A stretch of 64,000 bases of DNA from Paraspadella gotoi (GCA_051294375.1 CM119270.1:11579230-11643229); one strand, 5' to 3'; counted from the stretch's first letter, positions 12,746 through 50,580 are shown. The notes: a model not told the origin generated them from the letters alone. Made by a program: numbers and translations.

Positions 12746-13353
12746 TAAGGCGTAGTAAAATTTCTAAATTTAACTTTGATTAAAATTTTAAAAGTAAGGA
12801 ATGAACAATATTATACTAATGAACATTTATATAATAAAAAGATTTATAATAAATTTTACAATTTACGCAGTAGGCCATATTTATACTAGTACTAAACCAA
12901 TAAATGTTAAAATTTCAAAACAGTTTTTTAAAGATTTTTTTGCAGATTTGGATTCCTCATAAAAAGTTGATAAAAAAAAATATAACTCTTTTTGAAAAAT
13001 TCCTTTATTAAGTGAGTCAAAAATTAGAAAAAGTTATGTTTTAAGCTGAAAATTTACTTTTTATATATTAAATATAGTTTTTTTAAAATTTTAACCCACT
13101 TAATAAAGGAATTTTTAAAATGATTTATATTTTCTTTTATCAACTTTTGACAGAGAATTTAAATCTGCAATCAAAATTAAGAAAAGCCTATTTTGAAATT
13201 TTTCGATTTTATAAGGATATATATATAAATATAGCCTACTGCGAAAATTAAAAAACATAAAATTAATTTTTTTTTACAAATTAATGTTCACTGACAGTAT
13301 GTTGTTCATAATTGACTTTTAGAATTTTCGTATGTAACTTTCACTACGCCTTA
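12746..13353. mobile_element. Foldback MITE with TA ends (Tc1/mariner-type)
   Basis: TAAGGCGTAGT at 12746-12756 and ACTACGCCTTA at 13343-13353 are exact inverted copies flanked by, or starting with, TA. The arms stay largely complementary through most of the 608 bp: for example CCTTTATTAAGTGAGT near 13002 against CACTTAATAAAGGA near 13100, and GCAGTAGGCCATATTTATA near 12868 against TATAGCCTACTGC near 13231. There is no coding frame. Confidence 0.85.
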
Positions 13354-13449
13354 ATACACAAAAAATGTGTCCATCGTTGAAAAAGAGTCGGTCGAAGTCG
13401 TTCATGAGTCTTAAATTCATGTGATTCTTATTGTAATATTTATTCTTTA

Positions 13450-13537
13450 TCATCACCATCATCCCTATCATCATCATCATCATCGTCATCATCATCATCA
13501 TCATCATCATCCTCGTCGTCGTCGTTGTCATCGTCTT
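13450..13537. repeat. (ATC)n/(GTC)n tract
   Basis: CAT-type triplets pass into CGT-type triplets. Confidence 0.9.
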
Positions 13538-13559
13538 CTTTTTCAATTTTCTTTGTTAT

Positions 13560-13830
13560 TTTAGGTCGACATCAACCAAGGCGTCGGTTGTCGTCTTCCC
13601 TTTTCCTTCTCGTCGTTGTTCGCCGTCGTCGTCAGCGTCGTCGACGTCATCCCGCCACGGGGCGCCAACTGCAACCAATGGGCCGCCATTTTGAAGACAA
13701 TTCGGGACGGTTTAAGACTCGCAAACAATTTGGGCCACCTGCGGTTTCAGCGGTTTCCTCGCTCTTTCTGCTGCGCACGGCAAAGTTCGAGGCGAGCTCG
13801 CAACCATTTTCCTTTTAAGAGATCGAGTTT
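13560..13830. promoter_or_regulatory. GC-rich CpG island-like segment
   Basis: A local rise in G+C and CpG in an otherwise AT-rich area. It contains GCCGCCATTTTG, which matches the YY1 type of core-promoter element on the minus strand (CAAAATGGCGGC). It could be a promoter or 5-prime exon, but no downstream coding exon was recognised on either side. Confidence 0.25.
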
Positions 13831-15441
13831 TTTTTTTTTAGCGAGGTGATACTTACTTTTATATTGATCATTAAATTAATTTTTCAGAAAATAATATGCA
13901 CCATGCAATGATGTCGTATGGGTGTAAAAAAAATTGCAAATAGTTTAATTCGGAAGAGAAACATTTTAAAGCAAAAAATACTATTTTGTAGCCATTTTGA
14001 AATTTATTAGTCTACCATTTTAAAATCTTTTTTTTTACACTATACATTTGAATCCTAACTTCCATCGAAACCGGGCGTGCGCTTTTGAATCTTCGAACCC
14101 CTTCTCCCTCTTTCAGGTTAGTCGATTTTTTTCCCTTAATTCTTTCCTTCTCTTTTTTCTTTTTCTGGATGAAATTTTGTGAAAACTTTTTTTCTTTTCT
14201 CGACGAAATCTGAAACGAGTCGAAGAAAAAGATATTTATGATCGAATGTCTGGTCCTAACGACGACAGTTCGACGAAGATGATGACGACGACGAAGAAAA
14301 GAAGAAGAAAACGAATAAAAAATTTCACTAATGATTGTCAAGTCGGCGACAAAAAAAAGATGAAAAAAAAAAGAAGTAAAAAAAACGACGACGATGGCGA
14401 CACAACATGATGGCGACGAAGACGTGGCGACGAACGACGATGACTACGTCGACCCTCGCGAACTCTGAAATCGAATTTTTTTTTTCCAGGTTAAATATAA
14501 TTTAAAAGGAGTAATACACTATACGTATTGGGAATGACTAATGGGATGTAAAGCAGGTTTGCAGCATTTATTTGTAAAATAGCAATCGAATTAATTGGAA
14601 CCTAGATAAATCCTGCCTTCATGACTCATGTACGAATAAATAATAGTTTTTAAATATTCTTCAGTGAAGCAAACATTAAAATCCTATAAAATAATTTAAT
14701 ACAAAAAAGGCGTTGAAATGATATTCGAGACGCGAAAATTGAAAGAGATTCACGCGAAAAAAAAATTGTCGTTCCTAATGCGAATATTTCGTTTGAACAT
14801 CGAAGTCGTTTCATCTTTAACATTTTTTTGACGAAGACCTAAATGGACTCGGGTCAGCCTCTCCGCCGATAAGGGTCAATTTTGATACGGGCAAAATCGG
14901 AGAGTGAGAGAGGGAGAGAGATAGAAAGAGAGGAAGAGAGAGATAAAGAGAGAGAGGGAGAGATAGAGAGAAAGAGATTCAGCGAAATCGTGAAAGGCCT
15001 GTCTTTGTAACTCCTACCTTCCTTCATCCGCTATCGTTGTCTGTTTTTAAAGTGAGGCAACAGACATTAATTGCGTTTTAAAATTGCTTCATATCACCGG
15101 ATGTCTGAATTATTTCCAAAAACATTTATTAATGTTTTAGTTTCTCTCTCTTTATTTTCTATTTTAATTTTCTCCTTGCATTGCATTGAATTCAACGATG
15201 TAACCCTAAGCTAGTCATACCTTACATAATACATATATCGTTTGCCTGTTTCTGTTGACCGATTCACCTCCCTTCAATGCTTCTCTTCAGTGAAATTTTT
15301 ATAAACCTTTTTTTCTCATCGAAGCCAACTTACCCTTTTCTTGTTTCTCCTCATACACGAGTTGCTTTGCACCTCGTATATCACTATCTCCTTCTCGTCC
15401 TCCTTTGATATTTCTCCCTTTCTCTGTTTACATCTCTCACC
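13831..15441. other. Non-coding stretch
   Basis: Poly-A/T runs, scattered CGA triplets (14260-14440) and a loose GAGA-rich patch (14900-14980). No exon supported. Confidence 0.6.
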
Positions 15442-16123
15442 NNNNNNNNNNNNNNNNNNNNNNNNNNNNNNNNNNNNNNNNNNNNNNNNNNNNNNNNNNN
15501 NNNNNNNNNNNNNNNNNNNNNNNNNNNNNNNNNNNNNNNNNNNNNNNNNNNNNNNNNNNNNNNNNNNNNNNNNNNNNNNNNNNNNNNNNNNNNNNNNNNN
15601 NNNNNNNNNNNNNNNNNNNNNNNNNNNNNNNNNNNNNNNNNNNNNNNNNNNNNNNNNNNNNNNNNNNNNNNNNNNNNNNNNNNNNNNNNNNNNNNNNNNN
15701 NNNNNNNNNNNNNNNNNNNNNNNNNNNNNNNNNNNNNNNNNNNNNNNNNNNNNNNNNNNNNNNNNNNNNNNNNNNNNNNNNNNNNNNNNNNNNNNNNNNN
15801 NNNNNNNNNNNNNNNNNNNNNNNNNNNNNNNNNNNNNNNNNNNNNNNNNNNNNNNNNNNNNNNNNNNNNNNNNNNNNNNNNNNNNNNNNNNNNNNNNNNN
15901 NNNNNNNNNNNNNNNNNNNNNNNNNNNNNNNNNNNNNNNNNNNNNNNNNNNNNNNNNNNNNNNNNNNNNNNNNNNNNNNNNNNNNNNNNNNNNNNNNNNN
16001 NNNNNNNNNNNNNNNNNNNNNNNNNNNNNNNNNNNNNNNNNNNNNNNNNNNNNNNNNNNNNNNNNNNNNNNNNNNNNNNNNNNNNNNNNNNNNNNNNNNN
16101 NNNNNNNNNNNNNNNNNNNNNNN
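15442..16123. other. Assembly gap (682 N)
   Basis: The sequence on both sides is pyrimidine-rich, so the gap probably hides a CT-type microsatellite array. Confidence 0.99.
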
Positions 16124-16213
16124 TTCTCACTCCTATCTCTTGACTCTGTTTCCCTTTATTCTCCGTTTGCTTTCCCTCTTCTCTTTCCCTGCCCTCCGCT
16201 CTCTTTCCCTCTC

Positions 16214-16262
16214 NNNNNNNNNNNNNNNNNNNNNNNNNNNNNNNNNNNNNNNNNNNNNNNNN
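16214..16262. other. Assembly gap (49 N)
   Basis: Flanked by CTCTC on both sides. Confidence 0.99.
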
Positions 16263-16525
16263 CTCTCTCCTCTCTTTCCTTCTCTCTTTCCTTCTTCTCC
16301 ATCTCTTCATTCTTTGTTTCTCTTTCCGTACTCTCTCTCTCTCTCTCTCTCTCTCTTTCCTTCCTTTTCGTCTCCCTCTCCCGCTATCCATCCAGAACGT
16401 CATGCATCAATCTTCATAATTGCTCATCCATATTTTCATGAAGCCCCCGGTTCCCGTTTTGTGTGTGTGGGAGATCTTTTTTGGAGATGTTTTTATATCT
16501 TGTTGACTCTCATTCTTATTTTTAT

Positions 16526-16816
16526 NNNNNNNNNNNNNNNNNNNNNNNNNNNNNNNNNNNNNNNNNNNNNNNNNNNNNNNNNNNNNNNNNNNNNNNNNNN
16601 NNNNNNNNNNNNNNNNNNNNNNNNNNNNNNNNNNNNNNNNNNNNNNNNNNNNNNNNNNNNNNNNNNNNNNNNNNNNNNNNNNNNNNNNNNNNNNNNNNNN
16701 NNNNNNNNNNNNNNNNNNNNNNNNNNNNNNNNNNNNNNNNNNNNNNNNNNNNNNNNNNNNNNNNNNNNNNNNNNNNNNNNNNNNNNNNNNNNNNNNNNNN
16801 NNNNNNNNNNNNNNNN
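16526..16816. other. Assembly gap (291 N)
   Basis: Right flank starts CTCTCC. Confidence 0.99.
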
Positions 16817-16984
16817 CTCTCCATCATCCTCCCCAACACATTCTCCCTTTCTCCTATCTCGTCTTGTTATTGAGAGAGCCTTCATTTGAATTGATTTCTT
16901 TCTGTTTTGCCTCCAGGGAGAAGGACCAGATTTTCTCCTGAATTCGGTCAAACCATAAGGAAGAAACGAACAGATAAACTGAAA

Positions 16985-17047
16985 TGAGAAAAAAAGAAAA
17001 AAAACGAAAGAAAGAAAGAAATTAGGAAAGAAGGATATAAAGATATA

Positions 17048-17127
<80 letters not shown>

Positions 17128-17175
17128 AAAAAAGAAAAAAGAAAAAAAGAAAAGAAAAAGAAAGAAAAAAGAAAT
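16985..17175. repeat. (GAAA)n tract
   Basis: The purest part is 17048-17130. The edges decay into A-rich sequence. Confidence 0.95.
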
Positions 17176-17388
17176 TGAAAGAGAAATAGGCCCATGCATA
17201 TTTTTTTTCTCGGGGCGACCCCGTTGCTTCGGGTCTCGTCTGATGGAAACCTTGTTGACATTTTGTTTGGAGAAGAGAGTTATTAGTTGGTTACGCGGTT
17301 TTATTTAACACACGGATACATCTTGTGATACTTCTAGCCTTCTACATATCTTATAAATGCCGTATAATTTTGTTTTCAACAAGAAATT

Positions 17389-17480
17389 AGAGTTATTTTA
17401 CCTATTTCCTTACAAGGAAATAGATGAAATAACTCTAAAAAAGAAAGAAAAGAGATCATTGTTCTCTTTTCTTTCTTTTT
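17389..17480. repeat. Two adjacent hairpins
   Basis: The first, 17389-17436, pairs AGAGTTATTTTA plus CCTATTTCCTT with its complement after a very short loop. The second, 17437-17480, pairs A-rich AAGAAAGAAAAGAGA with TCTCTTTTCTTTCTT. They look like one compact foldback unit. Confidence 0.75.

Positions 17481-19272
<1,792 letters not shown>

Positions 19273-19306
<34 letters not shown>
19273..19306. repeat. (CT)n tract
   Basis: Pure CT. Confidence 0.95.
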
Positions 19307-19310
<4 letters not shown>

Positions 19311-19599
19311 TGGTTTCGAGTTCATGCGAGAAACGAAAGTTGGGATGGGAAAAGTGAAATAAGGACATAATCGCGACGAAGTGAAGAGGGACGATATGAG
19401 ACGACATCGCGGTGGTCGACAAACACCCAGGTACGCCAGAAAAAGTGCACAGTGGTCGCTTGGGGCCAGACGTTCCAGCGTAGCGAGGAGCATCACGTGG
19501 GACGATGTCGTGAAGGGTCAGGTTGTCATCCGGCCGTGACGCGAAGCGAAAACGAGTAGACGAAACGAAAATGACGAAACAGGCTATTAGCAAAAGTGC

Positions 19600-20046
19600 G
19601 AAGACGAAAACGACGACACGAAGACGGAAGAAAACGAAGACGGGAGACGAAAACGAAGACGAAAACGAAGACGAAAACGAAGACGAAAACGAAAGACGAA
19701 AACGAAGACGAAAACGAAGAGCGAAAAAACGAAGACGAAAACAAGACGAGAACGAAAACGAAGATGAAAAACGAAGTAGGGTGATGAGAGATGGTGGCAC
19801 GGAGAAAGAAGGACGATACTGAGGACAATATGACGGACGACGACGACGACGACCAACTAGATTATTCCTGCAATTTTACTATCGGTTGAGAGTATTAACA
19901 ATGCCGGCCTCGACGACCAAGCCACAGGGGAGGGGGAGAGAGAGAGGAGAGAGAGAGAGAGAGAGAGGCCAGAGAGAAGAGAGAGAGAGAGAGAGAGACG
20001 AGAGATGGAGAGAAGAGAGATGAAGAAGGAGAGAGAAGAGAGAGAG
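19600..20046. repeat. GACGAAAACGAA minisatellite plus unique tail, copy 1
   Basis: Twelve-base units GACGAAAACGAA run over about 19640-19770. A unique segment follows with GATGGTGGCACGGAGAAAGA and GCAATTTTACTATCGGTTGA up to about 19910, then GA repeat to the gap. The same order recurs at 20078-20365. Confidence 0.85.
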
Positions 20047-20071
20047 NNNNNNNNNNNNNNNNNNNNNNNNN
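20047..20071. other. Assembly gap (25 N)
   Basis: It sits between two copies of the same block. Confidence 0.99.
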
Positions 20072-20430
20072 GAAGAGACGAAAACGACTACGAAAACGAA
20101 GACGAAAACGAAAGACGAAAACGAAGACGAAAACGAGACGAAAACGAAGACGAAAACGAAGACGAAAACGAAGACGAAAACGAAGACGAAAACGACGGAC
20201 GAAAACAAGATGAAAAACGAAGTAGGCGGTGATGGAGAGATGGTGGCACGGAGAAAGAAGGACGATACTGAGGACAAAGATGACGACCGACGACGACGAC
20301 GACCAACTAGATTATTCCTGCAATTTTACTATCGGTTGAAGAGGTTAAACAATGCCGGCCTCGCGACAAGCATCTCTCTTCTTTTCGTCGTCGTTTTCGT
20401 CGTCGTTTTCGTCGTCGTTTTCGTTGCATG
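20072..20430. repeat. GACGAAAACGAA minisatellite plus unique tail, copy 2
   Basis: It repeats copy 1 nearly base for base through AATGCCGGCCTCG, then diverges into a GTCGTCGTTTTC repeat at 20384-20425. Confidence 0.85.
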
Positions 20431-20779
20431 TCTTTTCGGCCCTGGTGTTGTCACCACCATGTCGTCTCTATCGTCCCTTCACTTCGTCGTCATTTTCTTT
20501 CCCTCCAACTTTCGTTTCTCATGACTGAAATAAAGTAAAGCGAGAGAAATTCATAAATTTATTATTTAATACTATATTCAACCTTGATGCCTTATCATTT
20601 CTAAAAACATAAAATTAAGAACATATTGATCACCGGGCGGGCGCAACCGAAGTGGCGACCTGGCGGCTCGGGCGTGTCGGCAGGCGAGGAGGCGGACCGA
20701 GCCTGGCGGCCGAGAAAGCGAACCACGACTGTTAAATGTCATGTGATGAGTCGGGCGTCGTTTACTGTCAGAGAGAGAG

Positions 20780-20845
<66 letters not shown>

Positions 20846-22375
20846 GAGAGAGAGAGAGAGAGAGAGAGAGATTAGAATAGAGAGCCTGTTAAGAGCAACA
20901 GTAAGAGTAACTCCGGTCATTTCCTAGTCCTCTCCTTCTAATTACATTTTCAACGTAAAGTGTCGCATAAATCCTCGCGCAAGCGCAATGCGCATTCTGC
21001 TCGCTGATGGCCACTGACGATTATGCAGAGAGGGGGGGGGCAGAAAATTGTCGAGAGGAGATAAAAACGGAGCAAAAGAAGGAATAAACCAATAAAGAGG
21101 AAAAAGCCAATATATCTTTGCAAGTCCGTTGAAAATCTGACGCGCGACGCCGAACAAGACGACGTTACTGCCGGCCAGGGACGGGGGCGACGACGACAGT
21201 GACGATGACGAAGACGATGACGACGACGACGGCGAAAACGATGGAAACACATCGAAGACGACGACGACGACGACAACGAAGACGCTGTAGACGCGGGCAA
21301 AGATGACGTTAGTGACAAAAATAATTTTAAATATGATTTCTTTTTCCGTTTTTTTGTTTCATAGTTTGCGGCCAAATTTTGGTGATTGACTTTAGAACTT
21401 CTATTTTTATAACTCTTCAGCGCAAGAGATTTTCATGAAAGAATCGAAGGCACAAAATCTGAAATCTCTAACTTTCTAGGTCCATGTTACAATGTAACAT
21501 TGTTACATCTATCCTTTTCTATGTAATAATAAAAATAAACATAAATAATCACCGGCGATACATATAAAGGTTTATTTCAATATTTCATTTTTTTTTCTAG
21601 GGGTGACATGAAAACAGCAGCACGAATCAAAAAAAAAGTCATGAAGCGGTACAGTGTGGTCGCTTTTTTTTCGATAATGAAGAGGAAAAAACAAACTTAT
21701 TCTTTTTTTTTTGTTCTTTACATGATATGAAAACATAGAGATAAAAACATCGATGCGGATTACGAAATCGGCGCGTATAGAAGAAGGCAGACGTCGCTTT
21801 TAAATTTAATAACAATATTTTGTTTTCAATAACCAACTAGGATTTTATTTTAACGAAGAAAAAAAATATTCATTCAATCAATTCACGATAACAAATCATT
21901 CGATTCCTTTTTGGTTTTAACTGCATGTAAAAAAAAAAAAGAAAGAACAGAAACTCCATTATGAATTTATTATAAATAAATATTCACTTACACGAGTCCG
22001 TTCTATTCAAAATGTCAATAAATCGAGCAATATGTCAAAGTATGTCCAAGTCTGTCGATAGCTTTCAATATGAAGTAGAGATACAAAAAGTAGTCTTAGT
22101 GCATAAGGCAAAGATTATTTTTTTTTAAATTTCGAATTTATATGAATATTAAAATTTCATAACAAATGTACATCTCTGTTCCTCTTTCGTATTTTTTATT
22201 TGTTTCTCTTACATTTAAATTTAAAAGCATAAAATGTTTTTTATTTACTGTTTTTCATTTCTTTTTTAATTTCGTTCTTCTTCTCTAATTTTTCTTCGTC
22301 CCCATTTTTTTTTGTTCTCTGCATTTTTCCATGAAGGAAATGCTCATCAGCGCCGAATCCCTGAAGGACATTCTC
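20431..22375. other. Non-coding stretch
   Basis: (GA)n at 20770-20870, (GAC)-rich at 21186-21275, and a small palindrome TGTTACAATGTAACATTGTT near 21485. Otherwise AT-rich with no supported exon. Confidence 0.6.
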
Positions 22376-22378
22376 TCA

Positions 22379-22459
<81 letters not shown>
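22376..22459. repeat. (CT)n tract
   Basis: Nearly pure CT. Confidence 0.96.
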
Positions 22460-22460
<1 letters not shown>

Positions 22461-22514
22461 TTCCCTTTGCTTCATTTTTTTCATATTCTTTCTGTCTCCT
22501 TGTTTTAAATGCTT

Positions 22515-24068
22515 ATAGGCAGTGATTTCTATTCGGGTATTTTCAACAATAGAATTGAAACTTATATAAAACTATTATTTCTTTTTTTCCAATGATTAAT
22601 ATAAATACGCATTATTTTAAAAAACGGTTGGCTATAGTTATTTTTTCCTTATAACATCGAACTCACTGGGTGAATTTCTATGCTTCAAAATACGGTAAAA
22701 CATCATTTCTTTTACCTTAAGATGAAACTAAAACGATTTTTCATGGTAAGGGAAACTTTTAAAGATTAAATTGCTAGTCAGATCTATCACGTTTTTTAGA
22801 TATACTACAGATTAAGCAAAAAAACGGCACGCTATATTTTAAAACTTTTTCCATTTTTTACACTATTTTTTTCTCTTCTTGAACCTTCTCTCTGTCCCTC
22901 TTTTTCTTCTCTTTCTCTCTGTCTTTCTCTCCCTTTCTCCGACTTTTCTGTCTTCATATTTTTTTGGTGTCATCCATTCTTTTTTTCCTTTACCTTTATT
23001 TCTCTTCCTCTCTATCTCTGCTTTTCTCTCCCTCTCTGATTATTTTTCTTCCCTCTTTCTTATCTTTTCTTTCTCTTAATTGTTTCGTTTTCCCCCTTCT
23101 CCCCATATATTAATTTCTTTCCACTCTTTCTCTCTCTCCCTACAACTTTTTTTCACACATGCTCTCTCTTCTCTTATCTTTTTTTCATTTTCTCACTCAT
23201 TTTTTTGCATTTATATCATACTGGATGTATAAAAATCTTTAAATGTATTGTTAAGAAAAAAAATCTTGGGTAGCGTATGGTTTATTCAAAGTTGGTTGCC
23301 TAGCAGATTTTAAAAATTCGACAGATTTTTGCGGAAATTTTTTCCGCAAAAACCCTGTCGATTTGAGAGGAAAAAAATTACTGACGCTTTCCATTACATT
23401 AAAAGAATGCGGTTTTTTTTTAATTCGTTAACCCTTAGTTATATTTTCTTCATCTATTAAAACTATAAAATAAGTCAAAAACCGCGTTTTTAGTTCAAAA
23501 AAAACGCACCTCACAAATCCTCACAAAATTAAAAGTTGACTTAAAAATTTAATTTCTTGCAAAACTATTAAATTTTTTGCCCTAATTTTTTAGGTACCAG
23601 AAGCACCATCTGAAAGGGAATATTTGATTAGATTTGTGGACATTTTGAAGTATTTTCGTTTAACAAATTAGTAAAAAAAATACATTTTACATTTTATTAC
23701 AGTCAATTTAAAAATTAATTCATAGGCAAACAATGGATGACCAACGGCAAATGAACCCACTCAGTGGTAAAGAAAGATAAGAAGTACCCGAAATCCGGAG
23801 TAAAAAATTTTCTTCAATGATCTTGACGTTCAAATCTCAAAACAAAAGTCAAAATGGACAAAAATGGACAGAATTTTTTTTATTAAAAAGTTGCAAAAAT
23901 TATATCGATTCTTGATTAGAAAAAGCAGGCAGATGATTTTAATTAATCCGTAGTCCAGCCCACTTTGTCTTAGGGTTCAAATTTAATCAATTCTGTTGAT
24001 AATATTCTAGCAATATTGCAAAAAGTGGTTTTTTTTGCTGAATTCCTCAATAGAAATCACTGCCTATA
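22515..24068. mobile_element. Non-autonomous DNA transposon with terminal inverted repeats
   Basis: The left end TATAGGCAGTGATTTCTATT (22515-22534) and the right end AATAGAAATCACTGCCTATA (24049-24068) are exact inverted copies. The 1.55-kb interior has no transposase frame. It holds pyrimidine-rich sequence and an internal hairpin near 23318-23355 (TTTTTGCGG/CCGCAAAAA). The family is uncertain: the CAGTG start suggests hAT, while the TA at both edges would fit Tc1/mariner. Confidence 0.75.
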
Positions 24069-24407
24069 GTTTGCCTTTCTGTCCTTTCTTTAAGCCAACA
24101 GAATAGCACTAGCGCAAAAAGTCTTGGATCGACTCAAATATTTTTCTTTTAGGTCAAATACATTTTTTGTGTTCCTTTGTCCATTTCTCTTCCCTTTTGG
24201 TCTCTTCCTCTCATTTCCGTTTCCCTCTCATCATCCTCTTCCTCTCCCCCACCCTGACCATGTGTCTCTCTTTATGGGTCACCGACCCCTGACCTCCTCA
24301 TCCTTGTTATCGATCTCCAGTCCCCACCCTCCATTCGCATTCAGTTCCCCGGGGACCAAAGCTTCCCGCCCAAAAACCCATCAAGTTCCCTGGCGACGAT
24401 TCGGGGA

Positions 24408-24466
<59 letters not shown>

Positions 24467-24937
24467 GTTGGCTATTGTCCGCCTCCTTCCAACTCCCCCC
24501 CTCTCTCCATTCCAAACAACTTGGTGCCAAAAGTCCCGGGATTTCTAGTAATCTTAATGGTCAGGGTGATAGGGATCCGAAGTGGCGAATGGGAACGGCT
24601 TGGGAAGGATCAATTGTTTGGTGAGAAGAGAATTGATTTTATAATTAAAGATTTTTGACTGATGATAGTCAATAGTTTTGTTGGTAAGAAAATCATCTTT
24701 TTTTCTGAAGAGAATCTCAAAACTGGTGACGTGTGAGCTGGCGAGAGCGACGTCGAAAATGATCAACAATTCCCGACAATAACCGAGTTAACAACTTCCC
24801 GTATTTATCGGTGAGTGAATGAAAGCAGAAATGGCAAGGGAGGAAACGGCTCAGGTGGCGTGTATCGCTGAAAATTGATAATGAAAGAACTGACAAGCAA
24901 AAGTTGAGAGAGAGAGAGCGCGAGAGAGAGAGCAGAC

Positions 24938-24974
<37 letters not shown>

Positions 24975-26453
24975 GAGTATGGGCAAACGTGGCGCTGACG
25001 AAATAAAATAATAACTAGACAAATGAAAATCATACCAAAAAAAATTTTTGTATCGAATTTCATTGAAAATCACAATAAAGAAATGTGAGACTTTGTTATC
25101 GCAGGATTACTCGACTCTAATTCTAATAAAAAAAATTAAAAAAAACAAAAACAACAAATACGCAGGGGATCGAAAGTTTTTGAAAGATATCGATTTTCTT
25201 TGTCTTTCTCGAAACACAAAAATCTATAACAAAATTTTTAAAAAATGTTTTTCTTCCCATAAAATGGGAAAAATTTAATCCTTTTTCAGCAACCGCCCAC
25301 TTTCCACCTTACCCCCCTTAACTTGGAATCCCTCTTAATTCCAACTCCTTTTTACCCACTTCTTCCCAATGAAACAACCGGGAACAACAGACCCCTCATC
25401 ATTTTTTCATCAGGTTCTCGAGTCTTTGACCCAAATTTGCACTGAATAATTGAAGCCTTTCGCTGTTACGACCCGACGTGCTTACTTGCGCTGTTTTTCT
25501 TTCTTTATTTCATTTCCTACAGCTTTCTGTCCTTTTTTTGTGTCTTTCTTTCATTTTCTACTGCTTTCTTTCTTTTTTTTTCTTTTTTCTCTTTTTTATT
25601 TAATTTTTCTTTCTTTCCTTCTTTTTTTTTCTTTCTTTCTTTCTTTCTCTCTTTATCATTTTATTTCTTTCTTTCTTTCTTTCTCATTTTATTTCTTTCT
25701 TTCTTTCTTTTATCTCTTTACATAAATCTATATTTTTTCGTTAATTAATTACGACTTAATGATTATTTGCCCCCATAGATTTAAAAATTTCCATCGATGT
25801 GTTTCAATCGTAACTGTCTCTTTGGTCAGTCTGTCAATTCGTCCGTGCTTCAGTCTGTCGGAACTTGTCAATTTTTCGGTTGAACGGACTCAATAAAAAC
25901 ACGATTGTTCGCTGGTAATCACTGGTAATCTGATTGTCATTGGGGCTTTAGCACACGAAGATTTCTCGCTTCATCGCATTCGTATTCGTTGGGAGTTGCG
26001 ACTGGGGACAGAGGATTGGGGACTGGGGACTGGGGACTGGGGACGGAACTGCAGGGTGAAGGGCGAAGGGCAGAAGGGGTCACTGAGTGGGCGCTGGACG
26101 GGTGAGGAGTGAGGAAAGAGGTTGGGTCAGTAAACAAAAAAAATATTGTGAAAGGCGCGGCGAGTCTCTCGCTTGAGGATAATGAAACTGGGCAACTGGA
26201 TATGAAGAGGAAGAGGGAAGAGCGAAACAAAGGAAAAAGTAAAAACAAAGGAAAAGGAGGAGGAAAAAAAGGGAACAAAGATAGACGAAAATAAAAGTCT
26301 CAAACGGTCAGGGTGCTGTTCTGCGCCAAACAGAATGCAGAAGCGCGGAGTAGGGCAAGGATGGGGACAAGGACAAAATGAAGAGCAAGGAAAGGGGCAT
26401 ATGGAAGGGCAATAACATGGGCGTTGGTATGGGCACTGGGCGTAGCAAAGGCA
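24069..26453. other. Non-coding stretch downstream of the receptor gene
   Basis: (CT)n at 24410-24463, (GA)n at 24905-24972, (TTTC)n at about 25625-25715, and a short GGGGACT repeat near 26010-26045. The 3-prime UTR of the receptor gene must lie in the upper part. A G+C-richer piece at 24230-24560 has no supported splice structure. Confidence 0.55.
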
Positions 26454-49751
<23,298 letters not shown>

Positions 49752-49752
49752 G

Positions 49753-49855
<103 letters not shown>

Positions 49856-50274
49856 GGTGTTGTTTTATTTTAGTGTTGCTTAACTTGTAAATGTTGTTGT
49901 AGTTCGTTGGCGGAGGAACCGGTGAAGGAAACGAGGGAGGTGGAGGGAGGGGAGTGGAGTGGAGGTTGTCGTCGGCCTCGCGGTTGTTGTTTATTGCCGT
50001 CGCTCGTTCGCTTGAGTAGAGTTCGGTTAGAATGTTCTTTTTTTTTTCTCTTCTTTTTTGAGAAGTTAGAAATCGAGTTGAAATGAGGGGAGGAAATGAA
50101 GGAAAGAAAAGGGAAAAAGGAAAGGATTGTATTGGAGGAAAGGAAAAAGAGGATGAAGGGAATTTAGGAAGTGAAAAAGGAAAGGGAAGGAAGGAGGTAG
50201 GAATAGAAGGGAGAGAACGGAAAGAGGAAATGGAGGGAAAAAAAGGAAGGAGAAGAGAGTGAGGAGAAAAGGGG

Positions 50275-50514
50275 AATTGAGAAAAGGGGGAATTGAGAAA
50301 AGGGGGAATTGAGAAAAGGGGGAATTGAGAAAAGGGGGAATTGAGAAAAATGGGAATTGAGAAAAGGGGGAATTGAGAAAAGGGGAAATTGAGAAAAGAG
50401 GGAATTGAGAAAAGAGGGAATTGAGAAAAGAGAGAATTGAGAAAAGGGGAAATTGAGAAAAGAGAGAATTGAGAAGAGGGAGAATTGAGAAAAGGGAGAA
50501 TTGAGAAAGCTTTT
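50275..50514. repeat. 16-bp minisatellite, about 15 copies
   Basis: The unit AATTGAGAAAAGGGGG starts every 16 bp (50275, 50291, 50307 and so on to 50499) with variants GGGGA, AGAGGG and GGGAG. It lies about 0.5 kb upstream of the receptor start codon. Confidence 0.95.
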
Positions 50515-50550
50515 TCGTCGCCGGGAAAAACGGAAAGGATGGAAATGAGG

Positions 50551-50580
50551 ACGACGACGACGACGACGACGACGACGATA
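50551..50580. repeat. (GAC)n tract
   Basis: Pure GAC triplets. Confidence 0.95.

Noticed and set aside
13525-13849. Overlapping Arg-rich frames in the CpG-rich segment
   Set aside because: Two frames compete, neither resembles a known domain and no intron structure is evident. Kept only as a possible regulatory segment.
24124-24624. 166-codon plus-strand frame in G+C-richer sequence
   Set aside because: Half of it is pyrimidine-rich low complexity and a CT tract. No splice partners or recognisable domain.
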